Assembly (NCBI GenBank): GCA_034401135.1
Contig: JAWZSP010000001.1
Span: forward strand, 620,001 to 684,000
From: Volutella citrinella
Lineage: Eukaryota; Ascomycota; Sordariomycetes; Hypocreales; Nectriaceae
Reading direction: 5' to 3'
DNA: 64,000 nt
Shown here piece after piece: positions 32,986 through 43,342 of the stretch. The notes under the pieces are model-generated. The model worked only from the letters and a program-made list of their open reading frames with translations. It was not told the DNA's origin and did not search any database. Each line of letters starts with the position of its first letter. Position 1 is the stretch's first letter. The position numbers were made by a program, and so were the translations under genes.

Positions 32986-33880
32986 ATGAGCACCAATCAA
33001 TATGAAGCTGATTGATTGTGATGAGCCATGGGTATTGCACACTGCGTCGGAATGGCCTGTTCATGGACTGGGAATATCTTCAATAGCGCCGGCTGACGAC
33101 CGCATGGGCTTCTATCCAACGAGATGGCCGCTGAGGTAGTGGGGGAATGCGATGCATTGAAGTCGAGTACAATAACAAACAATAGCACCCGTGTTGCAGC
33201 GGCGGATGCACGCGCCCGCAGCGATTCCCATTGATATCACGCATTTTTCTTCCTTTCAGTTCTCTTTTCATCAGTTGTAGCGAGCAAGTCCCAGGAGGAA
33301 TGTGCTGTTCATTACAAAGCAAGGAGCTTGGACCACATCACAAAGAAATCCATTGACTCTCGATTCACCGCCTGCGCTAGCAGCGACTGGGGTCCCAATC
33401 GGTCCGCGCTAGTAGCACCTGGCGCTGTTTTTGGTGATTTTCTGCCGGACAAATTCGACGCTAGGGCACAGATGGCCCTGAAATTGGCGGGCGGTGTCGC
33501 GTTAGGGTGCGACCAGAGTCCGCTGTGTACCTGCCAAATACCTGGACCCGGTTGGGCGACCCCCTGCTAACGCCCCTCTGAGCTCATGTGGTCAGATCAC
33601 CACCTAAAAAAAATCCCCTGTCGCGCGCTGTTCTCAGCTTCTCCATCGCAAAGCTTTCGCGACCCAAACACCATCAACATTGCGCCCTTTTCCGCGCTTT
33701 TATTTTGCATCCATCATCGGAGAAGCTGCCCGAGTCTCCCCCATTTCGAGTTGCACCCTTTTTTACCCAAATTTCGCGTCTGCGGACCTGCCCTCTCTCT
33801 TTTCCCGTCGTCCGGCAGCGCGTCAGATTCCTCCCCACAAAGACGCACCACCCACGCATCCACACACACACACCGACGCG
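32986..33880. other. Intergenic region, MOB 3' / RCC1 5'
   Basis: About 900 bp; the last 200 bp is a pyrimidine-rich leader with a CA dinucleotide run just before the RCC1 start. No gene recognised. Confidence 0.5.
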
Positions 33881-35750
33881 ATGGCGCCTCGAGCAAAGGC
33901 CGCGGCCGCAAAGGCTGCCCCAGCCAAGAAGGCATCCGCTGCCGCCCCGAAGAAGGTGACGAAGACTACCAAAGCTGCCGATAAGAAGGTCGAGAAGAAG
34001 ACGACAGACAAGAAGGCCGAGCCCGCTGCCAATGGCGCGTCCAAGAAGCGAAAGGTCGAGGCCGAGACCGAGGAGGTAGACGAGGCCCCCAAGGCAAAGA
34101 AGTCCAAGACCACCGCCCGCGAAATCAAGCCCGCTACCAAGCCCTCCGCGAAGGCCACCAAGGCCAAGGCCGCCCCGAAGAAGGCCAAGTCCGAAGAGCC
34201 CGAGCCCAAGCCCAAGAAGGTGACCAAGAAGGAGGCCGCTCCCAAGGAGGAGGCTGCGCCCAAGAAGGAGGCTGCCCCGAAGAAGGAGAAGGCCGCCAAG
34301 CCTGCTCCCAAGGCCGCGCCCGTGAGCAAGGCTCCCCGGATCGCCATCGGCAAGAAGATGAACAGCGCCCCCACCCAGATCCTCGATGTTTACGTTTTCG
34401 GTGAGGGCTCTTCCGGCGAGCTTGGCTTGGGCAGCAAGCGCTTGGATGGCAAGAAGCCCATTGACGTCAAGCGCCCTCGGCTCAACCCCAACCTCGCTGC
34501 TGCTACAGTCGGTGTCGTGCAAGTCGCCTGCGGCGGTATGCACGTTGCTGCGCTGACCCACGACAACAAAATCCTGACTTGGGGTGTCAATGACCAGGGT
34601 GCTCTTGGCCGTGACACCACTTGGGACGGCGGTCTGCGTGACATGGGTGACGAAGAGGAGTCTGATGATGAGGACGATACTGGTATCAACCCCAATGAGA
34701 GCACTCCTACTGCCGTGTCTGACGAGTACTTTGCTCCCGGCACCACGTTTGTTCAGGTCGTCGCCAGTGACAGCGCCACGTTTGTCCTGACCGAGGACGG
34801 CCGCGTCTATGGCTGGGGCACCTTCCGCTCCAGTGACGGTATCCTTGGTTTCTCTGAGGCTGTTCGCATCCAGAGCACTCCTGCCCTCATCCCCGAGCTG
34901 AAGCAAATCAAGGCTCTTGCTGCTGGCTCCAATCACGTCCTCGCCCTGGACCTCAAGGGCCACGTCAGCGCCTGGGGCTGCGGCCAGCAGAACCAGCTTG
35001 GCCGTCGCATCATCGAGCGCAACAAGATGTCCTCGCTCACCCCCCAGGGTGTCGGTCTGCCCCGCGGCAAGATCCAGAAGGTTGCTTGCGGATCGTACCA
35101 CAGCTTCGCCCTCGACAAGAAGGGCCAGGTCTGGGGCTGGGGCCTGAACAACTTTGGCGAGATTGGAGTCGAGGCCAACGCTGGCGAGGACGATGCTGTC
35201 ATTCTGCGCCCTGCCAGGATTGAGCTTCTCGAGGACCACTTCATCACCGACATTGATGGTGGCGAGCACCACTCGCTGGCTTGCTCCGACAAGGGTGAGC
35301 TTCTCACCTGGGGCCGAGTGGATGGATACCAGGTCGGCTTCAAGTTCGACAAGTTCACTAAGGAGAACGCCATCTACGACGAGCGGGAGAAGCCCCGTAT
35401 TCTCTTCAAGCCCACTGTCCACCCCGGTAAGTCCCACTCCAAAAAATATGCATTGAGTTTTCCGCTAACGACTCTCAGATGTCACCAACACTTCGTCTGT
35501 GACTGCTGGTACAGACAACAGCTTCGCTGTCACTGAGGAGGGCAAGGTCTACTCCTGGGGCTTCTCGAGCAACTACCAGACTGGCCAGGGCACAATCGAC
35601 GACATCGAGACCCCTACACTGATTGACAACACTGCCATCCGGGGAAAGAAGATCATCCTGGCCGGCGCTGGTGGCCAATACTCCATCCTGGTCGGTGCTT
35701 CCGAGGAGGCCCCCAAGGCCAACGGTGTCAAGGTCAACGGCACCAACTAA
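33881..35750 (+). CDS. pim1: RCC1-family Ran guanine-nucleotide exchange factor (Pim1-like)
   Basis: Two exons (33881-35426 and 35479-35750) give 605 residues. The first 165 residues are Lys/Ala/Pro-rich, like a histone H1 tail, with repeated PKK blocks and probable nuclear localisation signals. The seven-bladed beta-propeller of RCC1 follows from VYVFGEGSSGELGLG (residue about 170): blades show CGGMHVAALT, LTWGVNDQGALGRDT, AAGSNHVLALD, CGSYHSFALD, GEHHSLACS and TDNSFAVTEEGKVYSWG. RCC1 loads GTP on nuclear Ran and sets the import/export gradient. An acidic loop (GDEEESDDEDDTG) is inserted between blades. Start at 33881 (MAPRAKAAAAK). Confidence 0.92.
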
Positions 35751-36516
35751 GAAATGAAGCAGCGTGTGGGCAAATGGTGTTCGGAATGGCTTACACAGAG
35801 CAGACCCAAGAAGGGGCACAGGATATTATGCCTTGCAGCGTTGTACAGGGCTTTCATGATTCGGATTCATTCGCGCCTCTGGCGCCGTTTTTCATCTTAT
35901 ATAGATTTGTGCTCTTTCCGCTTGCCATCGGGCCACGTAATGGGATGAGATGAATGGCAACGAAGGGGGGTTTAGGGGTAAGGGGCTACGGTGGTCAATG
36001 TGTCTGGTCGTCACTTCGCTTTTGTTTTAACATGGAGAGCATATATCGTCTTACTTGCAAACTCTTTTGCTATTTGTAGATTTCCGTCTCGCATAAAGCA
36101 GCTTTCCTCATCATCGAAAAACCAGTTCCGCCTTGGCCTCTCTCTCTTTTATTTCAGTCATGAGATCAGATCCGAAAATTATCTAATACAATGGGGCTAT
36201 ATCCATGATTGCGGCCAAAGGCAATCTGTTCTAGTAGAGTCGTCTCTGCCTGCCTGCCCTCGTCGGCACAAATGCAAACGCCTCGCCTCGCCTGCGTCCC
36301 TAAGCTCTTTACATGATGTGGCCCGCAAGTCGATCGTGATGTGGTAGTAGTGGTGGTGGTTGGGGGATTGGAATGGAGGTGTTTCTGGAGCGGTCGCGGG
36401 CGTGGTTCGCTGTGGCCGTTTTGGCGCTTCCGCAAGCTCCTCGTTTCCTGGTGGCGGGAAGAATTGACGGGAGCAATCCTCCCCGTTGGTAGACGTGGGG
36501 GTAGAAGGTCTCGAGC
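35751..36516. other. Convergent 3' region, RCC1 / Yip1
   Basis: Two stops converge here; about 770 bp of presumed 3' UTRs and spacer. Nothing gene-like was seen. Confidence 0.5.
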
Positions 36517-37585
36517 TCAAGCGCTTATCTTGGCGGCAGCGTTTGCCAGTGAGCCGCTGCCGCGGCTGCTGAAGATGCTCATGATGCCGAAGCCGACGTA
36601 GAAGAGGGCGAGCGGGTAGGCGACGAGGGCGCGCATGCCGGTCATGCGGCCGACGGCGCAGAACATGCCGCTGGCGGAGTAGGTGCTCCAGAGGATGGCG
36701 ACGCTGGTGAGGAGGATGCCGGCGGGGGTGTCCATGGGGAGGACGATGCCGACCATGCTGGTGGCGACGAGGGGCAGCAGGCAGTAGCCAAGGACGGAGG
36801 CGGAGCGCGGGAAGGTGAGCGTGGCGGAGAAGTGGCCGCCGTGCGGGCCCTGAGGCGGCGCCGAGGGTTCGCTGTACTGCGGGTACTGGGCGGCGCTGTT
36901 GGACATGTCGTTGGCGGGCGACATGAGGGACAGGATGAGGTGGATGGACGTCGAGCCCAGGAGGGCGAGGCCGTAGATGTAGCCGAAGTGGACCTTGCCC
37001 GAGAAGAGCAGGAATGTGCCGTGGAGGAAGAAGAAGAGGATGGGGCCGGCGAGATCTGAGTCGTCCATCAGGTGGCCGTCGATGTGTCGGAAGGGGTTTA
37101 ACACGGCGAGTGTCTGTTGTGGTTTGCGGTTAGCTCCTGTCGTTTGACGTCGCTCAAATCTTGAAGTGGCCTGGCCCATTGGGAGAGGAGGGGGCAGGAG
37201 AATGTCTGCGTCACGGCGCTCGTCAACCCACCTTTGCCTGCACATGTCCAAAAGACACACCAAGCTCCTCCAGCAGGGGCGGCTCCCCGTCGTATCCCTC
37301 TGAGCTAAAGGCGGCGATCCAACCCGTGCGGAGGCCGCCCTGCTCGCCCATGCGACCCGACACGCCCGCGCCGCCATACGCAGCGCCGCCGAAGCCAGGC
37401 GAGCCGGCGCCGAAGCCGCCCGCGGGCTGGTTGCCGTAAGAGCCGTAAGCGGCCTGCTGGGGCGTCGCGGCGCCGGAGACAGCCTCGTAGCTCGAGGGGA
37501 AGAATTGGAGGCCCTGGGCGCCCGAGGGGTCGGGGGCGGCAGCGCCGTAGGGCGGGTTGGCCTGGCCGCCGTAGTAGTTGGACAT
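36517..37585 (-). CDS. yip1: Yip1-family Golgi/ER membrane protein
   Basis: Two exons (37232-37585 and 36517-37113) encode 316 residues. The N-terminal 100 residues are cytosolic and rich in Gly/Tyr/Pro (MSNYYGGQANPPYG). The conserved Yip1 core follows (LLEELGVSFGHVQAK and TLAVLNPFRHIDGHLMDD), then about five membrane segments (ILFFFLHGTFLLFSGKVHFGYIYG to YPLALFYVGFGIMSIF). Yip1/YIPF5 acts with Ypt Rab GTPases in ER-to-Golgi vesicle budding. Start is the ATG at 37585. The upstream leader (37586 onward) is G-rich. The protein is convergent with RCC1. Confidence 0.92.
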
Positions 37586-38254
37586 GGCGAAAGCTTGTTG
37601 TGTCGCAGGGGCCGAATGGGGTCGAAGTTGGAACGAGAGTGAGGACGCAACGGGGGGGGGATTGAGGAGGGGGGTGAGGGGGGAATGCGCGGCGGCGGCG
37701 GGAGGTTGTGGTGTTGCTGTGGAGGATGAGGACAGCTAAGGGCTGCCTGAGCTTTTGGCGGTCGGCCTCTGGTGTTGAGGCTGGTGACTGCCGCTGCTTG
37801 CTACTACGTACAGGCAAGGTGTTCTGTGGCGGTGGCTTGCTGCCTAGGATTTCAGGCAGCAGCTGTATCAAGCCGTCACCAGCTTGGATAGGGTGCCTAA
37901 ATTGTGTCGACACGCAGCGCCAAGTGAAATAAATAAATAAAATAAAAATGAAACCTGGGAGGCCAATGGATGGAGAGTTTTATTTTATGTGAAAAAGCAG
38001 CCAACGCAGTATCCAAATTGCAGAGAATCGGGTGTCCTCTATCCGACAAGTCTCCCGGCGAGGCTGCGGCTTGTTCCCACAGCGCAGCCTCACCCCCAAG
38101 GCCAACGCCCTGATGCAAATTGCCTCGCATCAATCCCGTCTCCCATGCCCAACATTTTCCCCAGCTTCATGCATCGTGATTCGTAGACGGCGTGACATCC
38201 ATCTCCAGGCCCTTTGACCGCAGCCCTTGCGACAAAACCGTTTCCAGGCTGTGT
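37586..38254. other. Intergenic region upstream of yip1
   Basis: About 670 bp with G-rich leader sequence next to yip1 and an AT-rich stretch (37920-37985). It ends at the 3' side of the small conserved gene. No gene seen. Confidence 0.5.
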
Positions 38255-38733
38255 CTATCTCCGGAAGCTGGTGGACACGGGCGCGACGGACCGGATGGCG
38301 GCGCGGGTGTTGGTGTTGAGCCTGTCAAAGTCTGCCACCAGGTCCGGGTAGTCCTTGATCTTGTCGATGGCCTTGGCCTTGAGCTCCTGCATCTTGGCGT
38401 AGCGCGACTGGGTGGCGGTGGTGTCCTCGGGGGGAGATGTGGTGCTTGTGCTGGTGCTGCTCTCTGTGGCCTTGTTCTCCGACCACAGCGCGTTGATGCC
38501 ATGGTAGGCCTCCATGAACTCTTGGAAGTCCTGGTCTCGTAGCAGGGACTGGGGGTCGTGGATTAGATGGGTTGAAACAATGTTCATGGAATGCTCACCT
38601 TTGTGCGGCTGATGAAGCGCACGACAAAGAACATGGAGTCGTCGGCGTATCCCTGGAAGCCTAGCATCGTGTCGTGGAAGTCCCTGGCCCGCCTCGCCCC
38701 GGCATTGTCGTCGGGTACCTTGCCGCCCGTCAT
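38255..38733 (-). CDS. Small conserved-looking protein, unknown function
   Basis: Two exons (38599-38733 and 38255-38548) give 142 residues. The first exon reads MTGGKVPDDNAGARRARDFHDTML in part, then GFQGYADDSMFFVVRFISRTK. The second is helical (SLLRDQDFQEFMEAYHG, then KMQELKAKAIDKIKDYPDLV) with a Ser/Thr-rich linker. The intron has clean GTGAG and CAG borders and preserves frame, which supports a real gene. I do not recognise the family; no signal peptide, membrane segment or catalytic motif is visible. Confidence 0.65.
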
Positions 38734-39151
38734 TGTAGTCTGTCTTGGACACTTTTGCAGCTGGTGATGAAATAGAGTAAGGTGGCTGCTGCCTGATAGC
38801 GGCTGTACCTAGTAGACGGGAGGGAAAGTGAAGCGGCCAAAAGTCACATGCGCGTCAGGCAATCAATTAGTTTCCTAGTAACACACTAATAAACACCACA
38901 ATAGCTGCCATTGGCTGCATGCGACCCAATCTCGAATCCGTGCCTAATTTTCTGCGTAACGGTGGTATTCTCTAATTTCTATTGGTGAAGGGAGCAAATA
39001 ATACATTGCAAGATGATGTCGACTGATGGGGTGGACATCCACCAGATCGCAAAAGGGATGTTGGGAAAACATGACGCGATGGTGTTTTTATACATCGCGA
39101 TGCCACCGAGCCAATCTCGTCAATTGGCAAATAATTATACCTGGGTTTTCT
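38734..39151. other. Short intergenic region
   Basis: About 420 bp between two minus-strand genes. AT-rich around 38870-39005. No gene or regulatory element identified. Confidence 0.5.
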
Positions 39152-39980
39152 TCAACCCAGGAAGGCAACAACAGCAGCGACTGCACCCAGCACCACTCCG
39201 ACATCACCAGCCATCCTCTGTCCTGCTGCGCCGACGAGCGACATCTGCGTTGGTGTGGTAGCGGGGGGAGGGCTGGAGGGCTGAGTCCAGTTGTATGGAG
39301 ACATCATCTTCGTCGTCATGGGTGGGCTGGGGGTCCAGGTGGAAGGCTTATCGGTCCAGGTGTCGGGCTTGGGGGTGTTGACAGGAGGCCACTGTCCTGG
39401 CCAAGTGTTGGTCGGCACCGGGACACCGGGAGTCCACATGGAAGGCTTAGGCGTGTTGTGAGGAGGTAGAGGCCATCCATTCGTTGGCATTGGTGCGCCG
39501 GGAGTCCATACGGAAGGCTTGGACGTGTTGTGAGGAGGTAGAGGCCACTCATGCGTCGGCATCGGTGCGCCGGGGGTCCACACGGAGGGCTTGGATGTGT
39601 GGTGCGGGGGCAGCATGATGGTAAGAGTAAAGTCCCTGCTAGTGACGGTCTCGACGGGGGGCAGCACGATTGTGCTTGTGAAGTCGGAGCTGGTAACCGA
39701 GTCACAAGGCTCCTCGGTGTAGTCGGGCACTGGGGCCTCGGAGCTAGTAATGAATACCGGCGACTCCTCAGTACAGTCGACCTCTGGGATATCAGAGCGG
39801 GTGACAATGTCTTGTGCAGGAGTTCCAGTCGAGCAATCCTTGCAGTCCTTGGCGATGATGGTCGTCATCGAAGGCTCGGCAGCAGCAACAGCCGCTGTGT
39901 CTGAGAGTTAGACCAGTGGCATATTCCGAGGGAGGGGGGAACATACCGAGGGCTGGGAGAATGAAGATGAAGCTCTTCAT
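39152..39980 (-). CDS. Secreted, probably GPI-anchored wall protein with Pro/Thr/Trp tandem repeats
   Basis: Two exons (39947-39980 and 39152-39894), 258 residues. The signal peptide is split by the intron (MKSFIFILPALAAVAAAE after joining). A Ser/Thr-rich region follows with three acidic repeats (VTSSDFTSTIVLPP, VTSRDFTLTIMLPP). A central block of about 24-residue repeats (NTSKPSVWTPGAPMPT) recurs and decays toward the C-terminus. The end is hydrophobic (DVGVVLGAVAAVVAFLG), suggesting a GPI-attachment signal. Repetitive proline/threonine-rich wall mannoproteins have this form. No enzymatic domain is visible, and the exact family is not recognised. Confidence 0.75.
39426..39616 (-). repeat. 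72-bp tandem repeat inside wall-protein gene
   Basis: Two full 72-bp units (39426-39497 and 39498-39569) and a partial third. They encode the Lys-Pro-Ser-Val-Trp-Thr-Pro-Gly repeat units. A more degenerate copy lies at about 39330-39425. Such arrays change length by slippage or unequal recombination. Confidence 0.85.
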
Positions 39981-40976
39981 TGTGAAGGAAGTTCACTAGC
40001 AGACAGTCTAAGGCGGCGTAGAGGGTGCAGAGCCGGTTCTGGAGCGAAGATGTGCAAAGTGGACGAAACTCTGATGAGGCAGACTATTGGAGGCTACCGG
40101 CAGTTATAACAAACAACATGACGCGCAGACCAGCGCTTTCTAATCTTATACATAGCAGAAAAAGCCCATAGAAAAACTGGATGACAAAACAATGCGTGGT
40201 ACGCAATAAGGATGACTCCCCGCCTCAGCGACTGCAGACGCATCCTTGGCGCCGTCGACAGGCCCTGAATAGATCACACTACATCCCATCGGGGCTCGAG
40301 AACGAGGCAGTGTAATTACGAAAAACAAACGCGAAAATGAACCGCGCAAGGGATCTGGGCGGCCTTCTGGACTAGGCACTAGAAAAAAAACGGGTGCGCT
40401 GCGCAGGAATGGCGAAGGCACTAGTCTTGCTTGTGGGTGCTGTCCCAAAGTCAAAATGCTCGGCTCTGCTGTATTCCGGAGGCTTCCCCTCTGCCGCGCT
40501 GCCGTCGGATTGGCCTGGTGCCGCCCGTCTAGGCCCAAGTGGGCAAAAACGAATCCCGGGATCTGATCCTTCCGGGCGATGATGTCGGGTTTGCGCCTCT
40601 TCGCCATGAAGTGGTGGCATTTCGTCGGGCGGGACCCCTTCTTTCATGGAATCACGCCCGGCGGCTCTTTTGCCGGTTTAATGTGCATCGTGTTGGCGTG
40701 GAAAAAAAAGGTTCTATTTATGTCATCGGGTCGGGGTCGCCCCATCGACAGTCGGGGTTTAGGAAGTCTATCGGAGGATTAAGTAGGAAAATTACGGCCG
40801 GCCGCTTGCGAGAATGGCATTGGGATGAATCACCAGTGGGCTGCTCTGTTATAATACTTGTAGTCGGGTAACCCTTGTTGTATTTACTTCCACCCATCTC
40901 CAGCTGAACACCAACTCCAGAATTACCTTACCCACTGAGGCTGCTGCTATCCTTGCTTCACAATCACATCTACACC
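39981..40976. other. Intergenic region between wall protein and ferritin-like gene
   Basis: 1 kb between divergent genes, so probably both promoters. Small open frames show no domains. A CT-rich leader precedes the ferritin-like gene. Confidence 0.5.
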
Positions 40977-42049
40977 ATGCGCACCTCTGTCCTCATCAAC
41001 GCTGCCTCGCTAGGCCTGGCCCTCGCCGCCCCTCACAAGCGGGCAACCAAGCTCAGTGATGGTAATTCGCAACTCGCTCCTCTGCCCAGCTGAACAACTC
41101 GCTAACACCAGTGACAGGCGATATCCTGAACTACGCCCTGACCCTGGAGCACCTCGAGGACACCTTCTATCGCCAGGGCCTGGCCAAGTTCTCAGAGGCC
41201 GACTTCATTGCAGCCGGCTTCGACTGGAGCTTCTACCAGAACATCAAGGAGGTCGCATCGGATGAGGCCACCCATGTCAAGTTCCTCACAACTGCCCTGA
41301 AGAGTAAGGCCTCCTCATCCCCCCGCATGTGAGACAAGTCGACGTGAAGCTGACCCATGCCCGTCCGCAGCTGCCGGTGCCACGCCCGTGGAGGAGTGCA
41401 CCTACGACTTTGGCGTTGACAGCGTCCGCACCTTTGTCACCACTGCTTCCATCCTGGAGGGTGTCGGTGTTACTGCTTACCTCGGCGCCGCTGCCGACAT
41501 CATGAACAAGCAGTACCTCACTGCCGCCGGCTCCATCCTCACCGTCGAGGCTCGCCACTCGTCCTACCTCCGCTCCAAGCTGAACCAGAGCCCATTCCCC
41601 CAGCCGTTCGACGTCCCGCTGTCCCCCAACTCCGTCTTCTCCCTCGCGGCACCCTTCATCAAGTCCTGCCCGCCAAGCAGCCCTGCCCTGCCGCTCAAGG
41701 CGTTCCCCAAGCTGGCTCTGTCCCCGCACGACACCGATGTCAAGTCCGGCAGCACCATCACGCTCCAAACTCCCGTAAGAATCTCTAGCCCCAAACTACT
41801 CAAAAGGGGCGGTTGACTGACAAATGATAGGGATACCAACTCAAGGCCAAGGAGGGTGGAAAGATCTTTGCCGCCTTCATTTCCGTCACTGGCCCAACCT
41901 TTGTTGACGCCTGGCCTGTCGAGGGCGGCTTCAAGGTGACCGTCCCCGAGGGCTTCGCCGGCCAGAGCTACGTCGTCCTTACTGGATGCAACAAGGGCGT
42001 GTCGGACGACACCATCGAGGCTGGCCCGGCCATTGTTGAGATTAACTAA
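40977..42049 (+). CDS. Rds1-type secreted ferritin-like protein
   Basis: Four exons (40977-41061, 41118-41303, 41371-41774, 41831-42049) encode 297 residues. The signal peptide MRTSVLINAASLGLALAAP is followed by a Lys-Arg. The ferritin-like four-helix domain (Ferritin_2/Rds1 family) spans GDILNYALTLEHLEDTFYRQ, EVASDEATHVKFL, TTASILEGVGVTAYLGAAA and VEARHSSYLRS. Glu/His positions in these helices resemble a di-metal site. Fungal members are stress- or conidiation-associated (S. pombe Rds1). The C-terminal third is a beta-rich extension (YQLKAKEGGKIFAAFISV). Secretion is inferred from the signal peptide, and metal binding was not verified. Confidence 0.85.
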
Positions 42050-42586
42050 GTCAACCGAGTGCTGAATGGATTGTGTGCGTGTCGAGTCTGTCTATGTGTT
42101 GTGTCTATCAATGCGGATGAAAGATTAAAAAGGGAGTCTCATGGAATTTACTGGAAATCACGAACTTGTAAGGGGGTACCGGAACTCTTACCTAATCTGT
42201 AACTGTACACGAATGAAAACTATGACTTCTTATGTTTTTGGACTGGAAACCATGCCACAGTAGTCTTGACTGAGCCTAGGATACCCTCGGAGCGGGTGAT
42301 ACCCTCGGAGCGTGTGATGCCCTCGGAGCGTGTTCTCGTGGACCCAGTTTCTATCCCGATTCGGGAAGTTCGGTGCCGAGGACAGGGCCATTTGGTATGA
42401 AATCAGGACGAACGGATATCTGGAATTCCCCAACCTCCGTGTTTTCTCATGATGTGGTCCATTTTTATTTCTTCATTTAAATGGCTGTTTGTCCATTTCT
42501 CTAGAGTTTATCGCTTCATCCTTTTGTTCACCAAAATTTCAAGCAAGGCACAACCATTTAAGCCTTCAAGGCGTATAGTCAACATC
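42050..42586. other. Intergenic region with 18-bp tandem repeat
   Basis: Between the ferritin-like stop and the membrane-protein start. It contains three tandem 18-bp units at 42280-42333. The last 150 bp is AT-rich. Confidence 0.55.
42280..42333 (+). repeat. 18-bp tandem repeat, three copies
   Basis: GATACCCTCGGAGCGGGT at 42280-42297 is followed by two near-identical units (42298-42315, 42316-42333) with one or two substitutions. In the minus-strand frame it would read LRGYHP-like repeats, but that frame is not a supported gene. Confidence 0.85.
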
Positions 42587-43342
42587 ATGGACGGCATCGA
42601 CTACTACCAGAGGCTCACCGAGCGCTACTCGTTCGACAACACGCCACTGCTCGTGTCTTCGGCCATCAGCTTTGCCGTCGGCTACATGCAATACATGTAT
42701 GCCATCCGGGTCACCCTGCGCGAAGGCAACAGCCCGATCCCGTTCTGGATGCACTCCTTCTACCTCGCACACGACTCCACCTGGTCCTATGTGCTGGGCA
42801 CCGTTGCTTCACGCTATGGCGGCCACTGGTTCCTGAGAGGGACTTCTACCGCCTTGTTCGTCTGGGCCACTCTCGAAGTCTGGTGCATCCACCGGGCCAT
42901 CGCCAAGGACCGCAACGCCACCTTCTCCACCTTGTTTGGCCCGAACCCGCAGCTGGGACCGGTGCTGTGCTATGCAGTGTTCTTGCAGGCAGGCATGTAC
43001 TCGGTGGTCATCACGCTCATGCTGCTAATGGGCGAGGGCTGCGCCATGCAGTGGTTCGCTCTCACCAATGTGCTCATGATCATGGGACCGGTCCCAGGGT
43101 ATCTGCAACGCGGCTCTCGAAAGGGTCTCGCTCTCGGCTTTTGCGTCGTCAACATCGTTTGCGCACTCTGGACCTTTACGCCGTGGAGTATGTGGGTGCT
43201 TACGGTTCCCGAAATCTTCGACAATGCGGCGTACTACGGCGTTGGTGTTGTTTTCTTCTGCTATGCTGTATGGGCCTTCTATATTGTCGCGTCCTATCCG
43301 CCAAAGCAGCCATCAAAGAAGGACCCATCACCAATTTGGTAG
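42587..43342 (+). CDS. Seven-helix integral membrane protein, fungal family
   Basis: 251 residues, intronless. Start chosen at 42587 (MDGIDYYQRLTERYSF), although the open frame extends upstream. Roughly seven hydrophobic helices, with conserved-looking polar motifs FWMHSFYLAHDSTWSYVLG, MGEGCAMQWFALTN and TPWSMWVLTVPEIFDNAAYYGVG. It belongs to a widespread Pezizomycotina membrane-protein family; some members are distantly related to PaxB-type terpene cyclases in topology and helices. No terpene synthesis genes lie nearby, so a transmembrane cyclase role is not supported. Ends in a Lys/Pro-rich cytosolic tail. Confidence 0.7.
   Translation: MDGIDYYQRLTERYSFDNTPLLVSSAISFAVGYMQYMYAIRVTLREGNSPIPFWMHSFYLAHDSTWSYVLGTVASRYGGHWFLRGTSTALFVWATLEVWCIHRAIAKDRNATFSTLFGPNPQLGPVLCYAVFLQAGMYSVVITLMLLMGEGCAMQWFALTNVLMIMGPVPGYLQRGSRKGLALGFCVVNIVCALWTFTPWSMWVLTVPEIFDNAAYYGVGVVFFCYAVWAFYIVASYPPKQPSKKDPSPIW

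Noticed and set aside
33674..35437. Very long minus-strand open frame opposite RCC1 (587 residues)
   Set aside because: Gly/Leu-rich product is the shadow of the RCC1 codons on the other strand.
42230..42433. Minus-strand repeat frame (LRGYHP-type repeats) as a peptide gene
   Set aside because: It is the translation of the 18-bp repeat, with no signal peptide, start context or neighbouring exon.
42587..43342. Terpene cyclase (PaxB) function for the seven-helix protein
   Set aside because: Only general membrane topology is similar; there are no prenyltransferase, GGPP synthase or P450 genes nearby.
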